Positions 15,763 to 23,936 of a DNA stretch of 33,205 bases are shown piece after piece; positions within the stretch are counted from its first letter, which is position 1, and every line of letters starts with the position of its first letter. A program made the translations under genes and the position numbers. Under the pieces are notes generated by a model. That model worked only from the letters and a program-made list of their open reading frames with translations. It made no database searches and was not told where the DNA came from. The stretch is from contig SCRC01000070.1 in assembly GCA_004297945.1 (NCBI GenBank), forward strand, positions 1-33,205, in the 5' to 3' direction. The DNA comes from Candidimonas sp. Lineage in GTDB: Bacteria; Pseudomonadota; Gammaproteobacteria; Burkholderiales; Burkholderiaceae_B.

Positions 15763-17112
15763 TCAGGACGAGCGGCGGCGGGCGTCTGGCGCCACACGCA
15801 GCGCTACGACGACATAGCAAGTGTAGGACAATGCATACATCACACTGGTGGCCAGCATGATGCCAGCCACGCCCATAACCGGCGCCAGCACTGTATTCAT
15901 GACAGCTTTCAACGCAAAGTTGGCGATCGCTATGGATGCCATGATCCGATAGCGGTTCTGGCTTGCCAGCAGTTGAACGAGTATTAGAACGCCAAAATAA
16001 AAAGGCAATTGCAGTAAGCCCCAGCGCAGGACATGGGCCACGGTAGCCGTGTTCTCAGCCGTAAAGGCACCGCGCTGGAACAGCAATTCGACGCCCCAGG
16101 GCGCCAGAAACCAGCCTACCAAGGTTACCGCCGCGCCCGTCAGCAGCATCAGCGCCGACCACTTCAGCGCGGTCCTGCGGGCGTGGGCCACATCGCCACG
16201 ACCTTGTATATCGGCCAGCACCGGCAACGCGGCGCGTCCCACCGACGCCGCGCCAATCCCCAGTACGAGCGACAGCAGCCTGGCCGCATACCCCAGCGTG
16301 GCATTCGCATTGGCGCCCAGGTTGGCGGCGGTGTATTGATCAATAGGCCCGACAAAGCTCATGGCGACCTGACCGAGCACCATAATTCCGGCCGCCTTGA
16401 CCAGGTCGGGCCAATGCCCTGATTGCAGACTGAAGATGGGGCGTCCCCACATGCCATCGGCTCTGGACGCCAGCCATAGCAGCCATGCCGACTGGATTGA
16501 GTAGCCCACCAGCGTGCCCCACAGCAAAGGCCCCACATCATCGACCGACGAGGCCAGCACCCAGATCAGGATCGCCACTGCCGGGACACTGTCGAGCAAG
16601 GTATTGATGTGCCGCTCATGTGCGCGCAGGCGCGCCGCGCTGATTCCCGTCATCAAGGTCAATAATGCAGCCGGAGCAAACGCCAGCGTAAGCTGCGAGC
16701 TCATGACCCGTACGTCGCCAGGCAGGCCGCGGCCAGCCACCTGCAGCACATACGGCCAGCCGAAATAAATCACTACCGCCAGAACCAGCCCCACGACGAG
16801 GGCCCAGGCCTGTAGCTCGCTCAAGAACCGAGCACGGATGGCGGAATCTTCGTAACGCGTACGCACCAGCACCGGGATCAGCACCACCGACAGCGCGCCC
16901 ACCAACGTAATGGGCAGCCAGTTGGCCATGGTCAGGGTGAACTGATAGGCGTCAACGACGCTGCTTACGCCGTATCGGTAAGCGACCGCCATTTCCTTGA
17001 CCGCGCCCGCCGCTTTTCCCAACAGGAGAAAAAAGGCAACCCGGGCCGCTCCTTGCGCGATGCGCCGATGGTCGGAATGCAGGCTGGCGAGCCGCTCGGC
17101 GAATGTTTTCAA
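15763..17112 (-). CDS. MurJ/MviN-like lipid-linked oligosaccharide flippase (Wzx role)
   Basis: A polytopic membrane protein of about 449 residues, rich in hydrophobic helices, with MOP-superfamily MurJ-like features near the N-terminus (GKAAGAVKEMAVAYRYGVS, then DAYQFTLTMANWLP). The frame stays open upstream to 17301, but those 63 residues overlap wbpP and look non-coding. The TTG at 17112, two bases after the wbpP stop, gives a sensible N-terminus LKTFAERLASLHSD; there is no strong ribosome site, so coupling to wbpP is likely. Surrounded by polysaccharide transferases, it most likely flips the undecaprenyl-linked oligosaccharide to the periplasm instead of acting as the cell's lipid II flippase. 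A shortened housekeeping MurJ is the alternative. Confidence 0.82.
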   Translation of the reverse strand: MKTFAERLASLHSDHRRIAQGAARVAFFLLLGKAAGAVKEMAVAYRYGVSSVVDAYQFTLTMANWLPITLVGALSVVLIPVLVRTRYEDSAIRARFLSELQAWALVVGLVLAVVIYFGWPYVLQVAGRGLPGDVRVMSSQLTLAFAPAALLTLMTGISAARLRAHERHINTLLDSVPAVAILIWVLASSVDDVGPLLWGTLVGYSIQSAWLLWLASRADGMWGRPIFSLQSGHWPDLVKAAGIMVLGQVAMSFVGPIDQYTAANLGANANATLGYAARLLSLVLGIGAASVGRAALPVLADIQGRGDVAHARRTALKWSALMLLTGAAVTLVGWFLAPWGVELLFQRGAFTAENTATVAHVLRWGLLQLPFYFGVLILVQLLASQNRYRIMASIAIANFALKAVMNTVLAPVMGVAGIMLATSVMYALSYTCYVVVALRVAPDARRRSS

Positions 17113-17113
17113 G

Positions 17114-18142
17114 TCAACGCAGGAATTGCGTATACCAAGGCATAGCCACTTCCAGGCCTTGCACAATATTGTGCAAGGGCTCGTATCCCAGCAGCCGCTT
17201 TGCCTTGCTGATGTCAGCTTGGGAATGGCGCACGTCGCCAGCGCGAAAATCGGCATAAACCGGTTGCCTGTCGTACACAACGCCGGTATTGCCCAGTGCA
17301 CGAGCCAGGTAATCGAACAGCTCGTTCAGACTGGTGCGTGCGTTATACGCGACGTTGTAAACCTGGTTGATTCCCTCTGGCTGGGCCAGAGCGGCCAAGA
17401 TATTGGCCTGCACGGCATTTTCCACAAAACAGAAGTCCCGGCTGGTTTCGCCGTCGCCATTCACCACTACTTCTTCGCCATGTATCATGGCGGCCACCCA
17501 TTTTGGAATCACCGCCGCGTAAGCTCCGTTGGGATCCTGACGTTTGCCAAATACATTGAAGTAACGCAGGCCAATGCTGCCAAAGCCGTAAGAACGGGCG
17601 AACACATCCGCATATAGCTCATTCACAAATTTCGTGACGGCATACGGAGACAAGGGCCTGCCGATATGGTCTTCAACCTTGGGCAAGGCCTCGTGGTCAC
17701 CATAGGTCGAGCTTGACGCCGCATAGACAAAAGACTGCACGCCAGCGTCGCGGGCCGCCGTCAGCATATTCAAGAAGCCGCCGATATTGACATCGTTGGT
17801 CGTGATCGGATCGGTCAGAGACCGGGGTACCGAACCCAGCGCCGCCTGATGCAAGACGTAATCGATACCCTTGACCGCTGCCTGGCAGGCCGCCAGCTCA
17901 CGAATATCGCCCTCATGAAACGTAAAACGGGCCCACTGCTCGGGCGTAACTGTCTGCTGGACTTCATCAAGGTTGTACTGATGGCCCGTGGCGAAGTTGT
18001 CCAACCCCACCACGTTCTGGTTCAGTGTCAACAACGTTTCGAGGATATTCGATCCGATGAATCCGGCGCAGCCGGTTAGCAGCCAGGTTTTAGGCTCATG
18101 ACGCAAAGTCGCCATTACTTCTTGATAACGGGTAGTCATCAT
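17114..18142 (-). CDS. wbpP: UDP-N-acetylglucosamine 4-epimerase (WbpP/TviC family)
   Basis: A 342-residue short-chain dehydrogenase/reductase-type NAD-dependent epimerase. The Rossmann motif is [10 protein letters not shown] (Gly24, Gly27, Gly30), the catalytic pair is Tyr167 and Lys171 in [11 protein letters not shown], and [16 protein letters not shown] and [20 protein letters not shown] are close to Pseudomonas aeruginosa WbpP as I recall it. It should interconvert UDP-GlcNAc and UDP-GalNAc, or the corresponding uronic acids after WbpO. It lies 17 bases downstream of wbpO; the same pair (TviB-TviC) makes the Vi-antigen precursor in Salmonella Typhi. MM start with a second in-frame ATG at 18139. 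Confidence 0.92.
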   Translation of the reverse strand: MMTTRYQEVMATLRHEPKTWLLTGCAGFIGSNILETLLTLNQNVVGLDNFATGHQYNLDEVQQTVTPEQWARFTFHEGDIRELAACQAAVKGIDYVLHQAALGSVPRSLTDPITTNDVNIGGFLNMLTAARDAGVQSFVYAASSSTYGDHEALPKVEDHIGRPLSPYAVTKFVNELYADVFARSYGFGSIGLRYFNVFGKRQDPNGAYAAVIPKWVAAMIHGEEVVVNGDGETSRDFCFVENAVQANILAALAQPEGINQVYNVAYNARTSLNELFDYLARALGNTGVVYDRQPVYADFRAGDVRHSQADISKAKRLLGYEPLHNIVQGLEVAMPWYTQFLR

Positions 18143-18159
18143 AATTCCTTCGCTACAAA

Positions 18160-19449
18160 TTACAGTCGTAAATCGGATTCGTCGGCAGCCAATATGTACT
18201 TCAGGTCGTACACCACGTGGTCCGCCTTGCCCAATGCATGAATGGCCTGCGCGCCCATTTTGGCAAACTGCTCATGCGCCACGGCGACAATAATACCGTC
18301 GTAGGCGCCTGGCTGCGGCGCCGCCACAGGCTTGAGGCCGTACTCGTGCTGCGCTTCGGCCACCTCGACCCATGGATCGTACACATCGACTTCGATGTTG
18401 TATTCCCCCAGTTCACGCACAATATCGACCACCCGCGTATTACGCAGATCGGGGCAGTTTTCTTTGAACGTCAACCCCATCACCAGCACGCGCGAGCCTT
18501 GCACTTGTATGCGGCGCTTGGTCATGGTCTTGACCAGTTGCGACACGACATAGCCACCCATGGAATCGTTAAGCCGCCGGCCCGCCAGAATAATTTCCGG
18601 GTGATAGCCGATAGCCTGCGCCTTGTGCGTCAGGTAATAGGGGTCGACGCTGATGCAGTGGCCGCCCACCAGGCCTGGGCGAAACGGCAGAAAATTCCAT
18701 TTGGTGCCAGCCGCTTCAAGCACGGCCAGCGTATCGATGCCCATCTTGTTGAAAATCAGGGCCAGTTCATTGACCAGGGCGATATTCACATCGCGCTGGG
18801 TGTTCTCGATAACCTTGGCGGCTTCGGCCACGCGTATAGAGGGCGCCTTGTGCGTACCCGCCACAATAATCTGCTTGTACAGAGTATCAACCAGCTCGGC
18901 AATTTCGGGTGTAGAGCCCGATGTGACTTTCTTGATGGTCGATACGCGGTGCGTCTTGTCGCCCGGGTTGATGCGCTCGGGACTATAGCCGGCAAAAAAG
19001 TCTTCGTTAAAGTGCAGGCCGGAAATACGCTCCAACACAGGCACGCAGACTTCTTCGGTAGCCCCCGGATAGACGGTGGATTCGTAGATCACCAGATCGC
19101 CGCGCTTGAGCACCTTGGCTATGGTTTCGCTGGCACGCACCAAAGGGGTCAGGTCGGGCTGCTTGTATTCGTCGATAGGCGTGGGCACGGTGACGATAAA
19201 CACATTGGCCTGGGCCAACTGCGCCGCCTCGCAGCTAAAGCTCAGGTGGCTCGCACTGGCCAACTCGGGGCCATCCACCTCGAGCGTGTGATCATGCCCG
19301 TTCTTAAGCTCGGTAATCCGGCGCGCATTGATGTCAAAACCAAGCACCGAGCGCTTCTTGCCGAACTCCACGGCCAAAGGCAAGCCCACATAACCCAGCC
19401 CCACGACCGCAAGTTTCACGTCTTGAATTTGCAACTGAATCTCCTGCAT
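18160..19449 (-). CDS. wbpO: UDP-N-acetyl-hexosamine 6-dehydrogenase (WbpO/TviB family)
   Basis: Oxidises UDP-GalNAc or UDP-GlcNAc to the uronic acid with two NAD+. It has 429 residues. The NAD-binding motif is [12 protein letters not shown] (15-26), and the catalytic cysteine is Cys265 in [26 protein letters not shown] (152-165) is typical of the WbpO/TviB branch. The annotated ATG at 19449 has no clear ribosome site, whereas AGGAG at about 19445-19441 lies six bases from a TTG at 19434, so the true start may be five codons later. It follows the initiating transferase gene across a repeat-filled gap and precedes wbpP. Together with wbpP it points to GalNAcA-type sugars in the polymer. Confidence 0.92.
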   Translation of the reverse strand: MQEIQLQIQDVKLAVVGLGYVGLPLAVEFGKKRSVLGFDINARRITELKNGHDHTLEVDGPELASASHLSFSCEAAQLAQANVFIVTVPTPIDEYKQPDLTPLVRASETIAKVLKRGDLVIYESTVYPGATEEVCVPVLERISGLHFNEDFFAGYSPERINPGDKTHRVSTIKKVTSGSTPEIAELVDTLYKQIIVAGTHKAPSIRVAEAAKVIENTQRDVNIALVNELALIFNKMGIDTLAVLEAAGTKWNFLPFRPGLVGGHCISVDPYYLTHKAQAIGYHPEIILAGRRLNDSMGGYVVSQLVKTMTKRRIQVQGSRVLVMGLTFKENCPDLRNTRVVDIVRELGEYNIEVDVYDPWVEVAEAQHEYGLKPVAAPQPGAYDGIIVAVAHEQFAKMGAQAIHALGKADHVVYDLKYILAADESDLRL

Positions 19450-19495
19450 TGAGCGCTGAAAAGAAAAATTTTAAGATAACATGCTTTTTCGTGCT

Positions 19496-19550
19496 TGCCG
19501 CCACCCCAACCTTGCCACAGCATCTTTGTAGCGGCAAGGTTGTGGCGGCA
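19496..19550. repeat. Large imperfect hairpin upstream of wbpO
   Basis: Left arm TGCCGCCAC (19496-19504) plus AACCTTGCC (19508-19516) pairs with GGCAAGGTT (19533-19541) plus GTGGCGGCA (19542-19550). That is 18 base pairs interrupted by one three-base bulge (CCC, 19505-19507), with a 16-base loop. The loop side carries TGTAG at 19527-19531, so this looks like a diverged, lengthened relative of the GTAG repeat. It lies between the initiating transferase gene and wbpO, where it could shape processing or stability of the mRNA. Confidence 0.8.
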
Positions 19551-19559
19551 CCGGAACCC

Positions 19560-19586
19560 TGTAGCGGCACCCCTTGTGGGTGCCAT
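19560..19586 (+). repeat. GTAG palindromic repeat (REP-like), plus orientation
   Basis: TGTAG (19560-19564), GGCACCC (19566-19572), CTTGT loop and GGGTGCC (19578-19584): an exact copy of the core found at fahA and folA. It forms the left member of an inverted pair with the copy at 19606-19632. Confidence 0.9.
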
Positions 19587-19605
19587 CTATCCTATTCTTG
19601 CCACC

Positions 19606-19632
19606 ATGGCAGCCACAAGGGCTGCCGCTACA
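19606..19632 (-). repeat. GTAG palindromic repeat (REP-like), inverted variant with compensatory stem change
   Basis: Read on the minus strand it is TGTAG then GGCAGCC-CTTGT-GGCTGCC. Both sides of one stem pair differ from the consensus (C to G and G to C), so pairing is kept. With the copy at 19560 it makes an inverted pair separated by 19 bases, like the paired units of BIME elements. Confidence 0.9.
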
Positions 19633-19673
19633 GCTACATGTTGCTATTTGCCGTCATCCATTTTGCCCGCCCC

Positions 19674-20813
19674 CTATTTCGGCTTGGCATTGCGGCGTAT
19701 CGATGGCAATAAAAGCCACGCGGGACGGCGCCAGGACACCAGTCTTTTATACAACCAGATATAAACCGCTGAAAAAACCAGCATGCTTGCGCACAGCGCC
19801 CACGCGTTATCCCACCAGATCGTCGCCGGCACCAGGCCGATGAGTGTCAGCACCCATAAATACGGCGACGTCATGGCGTTGCAAAGCGCCGGCACGGCAT
19901 GGCGACTATCGCGGCTGAATGTCACGCGCACCAGACGCCGAAATACCAGTTGATGCAGATGCAGGGCATCGGGCTGGTCGACCGGGGTGCCGCGCTTGAA
20001 GCGCCTGCGCCAGATTGAAAACAGGGTTTCGAATACGGGATAAAACAAAACAGCCAGGGCGTAAAAGGGTGACACACTGGGGTTACGCACCACTAGTTGT
20101 ACGGCCAGTTCAGCCAGCATGAACCCCAGGAAATAGGCGCCGCCATCGCCCAGAAATACACGCCCGAACGGAAAATTCCAGACCAGAAAGCCCAGAGTCG
20201 CCGATGCCAGCGCGGCCGCAATCAGAAAAATTGGAACGTCATGCACTTGCAAAGCCACCAGACCCAGCGACAGCGCCATCAGGGTAGCCACCATCCCTGC
20301 CAAGCCGTTCATCCCGTCAACGATGTTCAAGGCATGCGTGCAGCCGCCAACCGCTACCACAGTAAACACCAGCGATATCGGCCAAAAACCAAGCACCCAA
20401 TCCACACCGGCCAGCCCCACCCTGGACACTCCCCCTAATAGCCACCAGGCGATGGCGGCCGAAGCAAAAGCAGCCAGCAAACGCTTGCCCGAGCCAATGT
20501 CTTTGGTGATGTCCTCGAGCAAGCCCGCGACGAATACAGGCAAAGCAGCGATGAATAAAACCGGCCACAACCAGGTGAGCGTCATGTTGCGCGGGCCAAG
20601 CACCAGCAGGCCGGCCAGACTGCCGGCCAACACTGCCAGCCCCCCTACCCGCGGCGTTGAGCGCGAGTGCGAAGCCTGGGGTTTATGAAGATCGGAATCG
20701 CCGGTAAAAGCACCATGCCAACGTTCGGAGGCCACAATCAGGCCGCCGATGGTAAACGCCACAATACAGATATATAGCCAGGTTACCGTATCCCAAGTTT
20801 GATGCGAGGCCAC
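19674..20813 (-). CDS. Undecaprenyl-phosphate sugar-1-phosphate transferase (WecA/WbpL/MraY family)
   Basis: A 379-residue polytopic inner-membrane enzyme that should start synthesis of the lipid-linked oligosaccharide by moving a HexNAc-1-phosphate to undecaprenyl phosphate. Family signatures are SRSTPRVGGLAV (50-61), LLEDITKDIGSGKR (98-111, acidic Mg site), NIVDGMNGLAG (163-173) and NFPFGRVFLGDGGAYFLG (213-230). The order suggests it is the first gene of the polysaccharide operon. Whether it uses UDP-GlcNAc, UDP-GalNAc or a deoxy-sugar cannot be told. The 142 bases upstream to the small-RNA terminator hold an AT-rich stretch with GATAAT-like words but no clear promoter pair. Confidence 0.88.
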   Translation of the reverse strand: MASHQTWDTVTWLYICIVAFTIGGLIVASERWHGAFTGDSDLHKPQASHSRSTPRVGGLAVLAGSLAGLLVLGPRNMTLTWLWPVLFIAALPVFVAGLLEDITKDIGSGKRLLAAFASAAIAWWLLGGVSRVGLAGVDWVLGFWPISLVFTVVAVGGCTHALNIVDGMNGLAGMVATLMALSLGLVALQVHDVPIFLIAAALASATLGFLVWNFPFGRVFLGDGGAYFLGFMLAELAVQLVVRNPSVSPFYALAVLFYPVFETLFSIWRRRFKRGTPVDQPDALHLHQLVFRRLVRVTFSRDSRHAVPALCNAMTSPYLWVLTLIGLVPATIWWDNAWALCASMLVFSAVYIWLYKRLVSWRRPAWLLLPSIRRNAKPK

Positions 20814-20955
20814 AAAACTCCCATACGCGATTGAATGTGACCATTATCCAATGAATTAATGAAAGGCCGCAGATAAGCGCAGTAATAAATGCAACAAAAA
20901 AATCATACTGCCATCCATCACGAGTACCGCGAGTCGCCAAGTGCAGAAAAACAAT

Positions 20956-20988
20956 AAAAAAAAGCCCGAGATCGTAAGATCTCGGGCT
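20956..20988 (-). terminator. Intrinsic terminator of the candidate small RNA
   Basis: On the minus strand an 11-bp perfect stem (AGCCCGAGATC with GATCTCGGGCT, loop TTAC) is followed by eight T residues (20963-20956, the first T pairing at the stem base). It blocks or attenuates read-through from the right towards the WecA-like gene. Confidence 0.9.
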
Positions 20989-21106
20989 AAATCCACCAAA
21001 GGAGGAGGGTGGAGGAGACAACCGTGGCATGTCAGGCTACTAAAGCATTACGCTTGAGACCGCGTGGTTGGGGTTTTCCCTCTGCAATCACGTTTCGACA
21101 TCCGAT
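20956..21106 (-). ncRNA. Candidate small RNA with a looped anti-Shine-Dalgarno motif
   Basis: In the 444-base gene-free gap between coq7 and the WecA-like gene, the minus strand has a promoter-like pair (21113-21141), a stem-loop and a strong intrinsic terminator, giving a transcript of about 150 nt. The stem TCCACC/GGTGGA (21013-21008 with 20997-20992, six pairs) presents a ten-base loop CTCCTCCTTT (21007-20998), and a second TCTCCTCC lies just before the stem. Looped CCUCC-type motifs mark the CcsR/'cuckoo' family of small RNAs described in alphaproteobacteria. Identity with that family is not claimed; structure and placement are seen, expression is inferred. No protein-coding signal is convincing on either strand. 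Confidence 0.6.
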
Positions 21107-21112
21107 AACCAA

Positions 21113-21141
21113 ATTGTATAGCGATTTTTTGTGCATTGCAA
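21113..21141 (-). promoter_or_regulatory. Predicted sigma-70 promoter for the candidate small RNA
   Basis: On the minus strand TTGCAA (21141-21136, 4 of 6 to consensus) and TACAAT (21118-21113, 5 of 6) are spaced by 17 bases. The start would fall near 21106. It lies 117-145 bases after the coq7 stop, so the transcript need not depend on coq7. Confidence 0.5.
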
Positions 21142-21257
21142 GATCAACCATAAAAAAATATGCAAGCAATCGCTTCCGTTGCTTTTTTACACCGGCCCGC
21201 TCTCTCGATGCTCTACTCTGCCCGGCATTAATATTTGATTACAAATCAGCATTAACC

Positions 21258-21941
21258 CTATATCCAGTAGGACGTGCGAGTCATCAGTTTTGCCATGCCG
21301 CGCATCGCCAGTCGGACAGGCTTGGGCAAGGGGAGGCCCCCGTGCTCTTGTGCCGTGGTGCGATGCCGGATTTCGTCGTCGCGCATTTGCTCGACTATCC
21401 GTCGCGAACGCCCATCCTGGCTGGGAAGCAGCTTCAGATGCTCCGCCAGGTGCTGCTCGACCTGGGACTCGGTTTCCGCCATAAAACCCAGGTTTTTCGA
21501 CCGGCCCGCCCAGCCCGCCGCCATGCCCAGGGTAAGGGAACCCACGTACCACAGCGGGTTCAGATAGCTCGGCCGACTATTCAATTCTTGCAGCCTATCC
21601 TGACACCAGGCTAAATGATCCATCTCTTCCGAGGCGGCCTGCGAGAATAAATGTTTGATTTGTGCATCGCCGCAAAAAACCGCCTGGCCACGATACAAAG
21701 CTTGCGCACAAACTTCGCCTACATGGTTAACCCGCATAAGCCCAGCGGCATGTTTTTGCTCTGCCGGGGACAGCTCCGGCGGCGCTGCGGCGGGCTTGCC
21801 GGCGGGATTGGGCCGACCGGCCACCGCCGCCCCGCCCAATACCTGCAAGGCGCGCCCCATCTCGGACAACATAGTATCCAGGCGGCCCTGGCGCCGCAAA
21901 AAAAGATCAGATTCCCGCAACGCAAACGGCTTGATCATCAT
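21258..21941 (-). CDS. coq7: 2-polyprenyl-3-methyl-6-methoxy-1,4-benzoquinone monooxygenase (ubiquinone biosynthesis)
   Basis: A di-iron hydroxylase of the ubiquinone pathway, acting at the membrane surface. It is about 227 residues from the ATG at 21941; a TTG at 21947 and another ATG at 21938 are alternatives. Iron ligands are visible as NHVGEVCAQ (Glu), SEEMDHL (ExxH), VEQHLAEHL (Glu/His) and MRDDEIRHR (ExxH). A Pro/Ala-rich linker (about 44-60) precedes the catalytic core. It follows the oxidase operon by 50 bases on the same strand, so it may be transcribed with it, linking quinone supply with a respiratory oxidase. Confidence 0.93.
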   Translation of the reverse strand: MMIKPFALRESDLFLRRQGRLDTMLSEMGRALQVLGGAAVAGRPNPAGKPAAAPPELSPAEQKHAAGLMRVNHVGEVCAQALYRGQAVFCGDAQIKHLFSQAASEEMDHLAWCQDRLQELNSRPSYLNPLWYVGSLTLGMAAGWAGRSKNLGFMAETESQVEQHLAEHLKLLPSQDGRSRRIVEQMRDDEIRHRTTAQEHGGLPLPKPVRLAMRGMAKLMTRTSYWI

Positions 21942-21991
21942 ATTCAATCTTTATAAAAGCGCAGCCATTGCTCCCGCTAATGGCTTGAGAA

Positions 21992-22621
21992 TTACCGGCT
22001 TAAAAACCGCCGAACGACCTTCATCGACACAGCCAGCCAAAGCAAGGGTAACACTATCGAAAGCGCCACCAGCCAGCGTCCGGCAATTATCTGGTCGTCG
22101 GGCAAATAGAAATTGCACAGGCGCACCGAATCGCTCTGATACAAGAGACCCACGACCGCAGCCATCCAGCAAAAGCCGCCCAGAAAAAACAGCTTGATGA
22201 CCGTATTGGCCCGTTTTATGGAGTCAAGCAGCACCATCCCCAGAAAAAAGAGAACCAAGAACTTCAAGGCTTCTGCCAGCATAAACGTTTGCACCTGGTC
22301 GAGCGCCTTGGGAAGCATCCAGTAGGCGCCCGCCAGACTCGCCAGCAACAGGCCAGGCACGCCAAACTCATCGAATTGCCGATACCGCGCCAATACCCGC
22401 TGAAAAAAGCCGGGGGCACGACCCGATTTCTGCGACAAGCTCAAGCCTTGGGCGGCAAAGACGCCGGCAAACAAAATGGCGGGAATATGCACCAGCATGT
22501 GCAGGGCCATCGAACTGGTGAGAGGGACGACGAAAACAACCGCCGACAGCAAGAGCGCGGCGCTTGCCAACCCGCAATACGCGGCGGGGCTGAATCCGGC
22601 AAGGAAGGCAATGGCTTTCAT
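21992..22621 (-). CDS. Six-helix membrane protein of the oxidase operon, function unknown
   Basis: A 209-residue protein with about six hydrophobic segments: near 13-34, 37-60, 87-104, 116-135, 142-162 and 184-200. Helix 2 holds SMALHMLVHIPAIL with two histidines, reminiscent of metal-handling membrane proteins such as CtaG-type oxidase assembly factors, but I do not recognise the family with certainty. It overlaps the SCO gene by ATGA (22618-22621), so it is translationally coupled to a copper chaperone. A role in copper delivery or assembly of the oxidase is inference from this coupling. Confidence 0.75.
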   Translation of the reverse strand: MKAIAFLAGFSPAAYCGLASAALLLSAVVFVVPLTSSMALHMLVHIPAILFAGVFAAQGLSLSQKSGRAPGFFQRVLARYRQFDEFGVPGLLLASLAGAYWMLPKALDQVQTFMLAEALKFLVLFFLGMVLLDSIKRANTVIKLFFLGGFCWMAAVVGLLYQSDSVRLCNFYLPDDQIIAGRWLVALSIVLPLLWLAVSMKVVRRFLSR

Positions 22622-23274
22622 GGCTGCACCGCCGCCATTGCTGCAGTTTTTTCCCGCTTATCAATCAAGACCTGCGTCCGCGCGAATCCCAGCACGGATT
22701 GTGGATCGCTTACATCAATGATGCGTGCCAGGTGGCCATCGGCCGTCACGATATGATAGGCCCCGTTATGCACATACTGCCCCAAAGGAGCCGGAATCAC
22801 GACGATGCCAAACCCGGCCAGCAATTTGCGGCGTTCGGGGGCGTCCACCGCCATCGCAAACTGCCACACACGCGGGTCGGCACGCTGGCTGCGTGCGTAG
22901 CGCGCCAATTCTTCGGGCTTATCGGTCGGGTCGAAACTAATGCTTAAAAGACGTATGCGATGTTCTAGATGTTGTGCGACGATAGCCGCCTGCAGTTGCT
23001 GGAATTCCGAACCCATGGCCAGGCACAGCGACATGCAACGGGTATAAATGAAATCGACGATGGTCACGCGGCCATCGGACTGCAAGATGTGAAGTAATCT
23101 ACCCTGGCGGCCCGAAGCAAAGCTCAAGGCCGCATCGGGCAGCGCGCGCGGATGGCTGGCCACCGAGTTTCTGCGGCCGGACTCGGTCGTCACTACGGTA
23201 AAGCCGTCGGTTTGCGCGTAGATGGCTCCGATGCCCAGCGTGCAGACCAGCAAGAGCGCAAAAACAAGCTTCAT
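22618..23274 (-). CDS. SCO1/SenC/PrrC-type copper chaperone
   Basis: A thioredoxin-fold protein that delivers copper to haem-copper oxidases or acts as a thiol redox factor in the periplasm. It has 218 residues with an N-terminal hydrophobic signal/anchor (about 1-21). The copper-binding CX3C is Cys80 and Cys84 in FIYTRCMSLC, and His169 in QYVHNGAYH is the probable third ligand. LLSISFDPTDKPEEL (109-123) is typical. It lies 18 bases after the cytochrome c gene and overlaps the membrane-protein gene. Adjacent oxidase subunits support a role in CuB insertion. Confidence 0.88.
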   Translation of the reverse strand: MKLVFALLLVCTLGIGAIYAQTDGFTVVTTESGRRNSVASHPRALPDAALSFASGRQGRLLHILQSDGRVTIVDFIYTRCMSLCLAMGSEFQQLQAAIVAQHLEHRIRLLSISFDPTDKPEELARYARSQRADPRVWQFAMAVDAPERRKLLAGFGIVVIPAPLGQYVHNGAYHIVTADGHLARIIDVSDPQSVLGFARTQVLIDKREKTAAMAAVQP

Positions 23275-23292
23275 GCCGCGCTCTTGCGACGC

Positions 23293-23889
23293 TTATTTGA
23301 GACTGGCGAGTTCGGCATCGCCGTTCCACGGTTTTTCATGGCTTTGCGTTGCAGCACGCTGTGCCTTGACCAGGGCGGCATCGATTTTTTCAGCCTTGTT
23401 GCCGAAACTGGATCGAACGTGGCTCAGCACTGCGGCAATTTCCTTATCGTTGAGCTTGTCCTTGAAGGTGGGCATCTGGCCTTTGTAAACCGTCCCTTTG
23501 ACGGTCAGACTCCCGTCTATGCCGTGCAAGACAATTTGCACAACGACCGAGGGCTTGCCCAGCACCCACTCGGAGCCGGCCAACGGCGGAAACACACCCG
23601 GCAAACCTGCGCCGGTGGCCTGATGGCAGGCGACACAGTGCGTCGCATACACTTGCGCGCCATCAACAGTACCCGTCGACGAGCCTTTGGCCACCACAAA
23701 ATCGGCCGCTACACGATGATCTCCGATCGAGGGATCGTTGACCTGCTTGCTCATCGCCAGATAGGCAAGCGCCGAGGCAAACACCGCCCCGACAATAATA
23801 AGTACCGCCCACGGTATAGGCCGCGAGCCTTCGCTGGGCTCGGGCATTTCCCGTTTTTGTGCACTCAATTCCTGTTCTGTATCCGACAT
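23293..23889 (-). CDS. Membrane-anchored monohaem cytochrome c
   Basis: A 198-residue protein with a cytoplasmic N-terminus, one membrane span (about 26-46) and a periplasmic class I cytochrome c domain. The haem site is HCVACH (Cys85, Cys88, His89), and GQMPTF gives the probable axial methionine. The ATG at 23889 with GGGAGAAG just upstream is preferred to an in-frame start at 23913. It replaces the dihaem CcoP expected in a canonical cbb3 operon, so it may be the electron entry subunit. It lies between ccoO and the SCO gene. Confidence 0.88.
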   Translation of the reverse strand: MSDTEQELSAQKREMPEPSEGSRPIPWAVLIIVGAVFASALAYLAMSKQVNDPSIGDHRVAADFVVAKGSSTGTVDGAQVYATHCVACHQATGAGLPGVFPPLAGSEWVLGKPSVVVQIVLHGIDGSLTVKGTVYKGQMPTFKDKLNDKEIAAVLSHVRSSFGNKAEKIDAALVKAQRAATQSHEKPWNGDAELASLK

Positions 23890-23936
23890 TGCGCTTCTCC
23901 CACGGCCCGGCACCTCCCGCGATGCCGTGATCGGTT

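Noticed and set aside
17113-17301. N-terminal extension of the flippase gene to 17301
   Set aside because: The extra 63 codons overlap wbpP in another frame and encode a Cys-rich sequence unlike flippase N-termini.
18217-19452. Long open frame of 411 codons on the plus strand opposite wbpO
   Set aside because: It is the antisense shadow of wbpO, whose motifs are unmistakable; the translated product has no recognisable fold and is rich in His, Arg and Gln as expected of GC-rich antisense frames.
21152-21177. Possible terminator after coq7
   Set aside because: On the minus strand the stem AAGC-GATT-GCTT is only four base pairs and the T-run is several bases away; too weak to call.
21009-21614. 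Plus-strand open frame preceded by a GGAGG-rich stretch in the gap left of coq7
   Set aside because: The GGAGG words are the complement of the CUCC loop of the candidate small RNA. The frame runs antisense into coq7 and has no recognisable protein features; the nearest ATG in the other frame codes only four residues before a stop.
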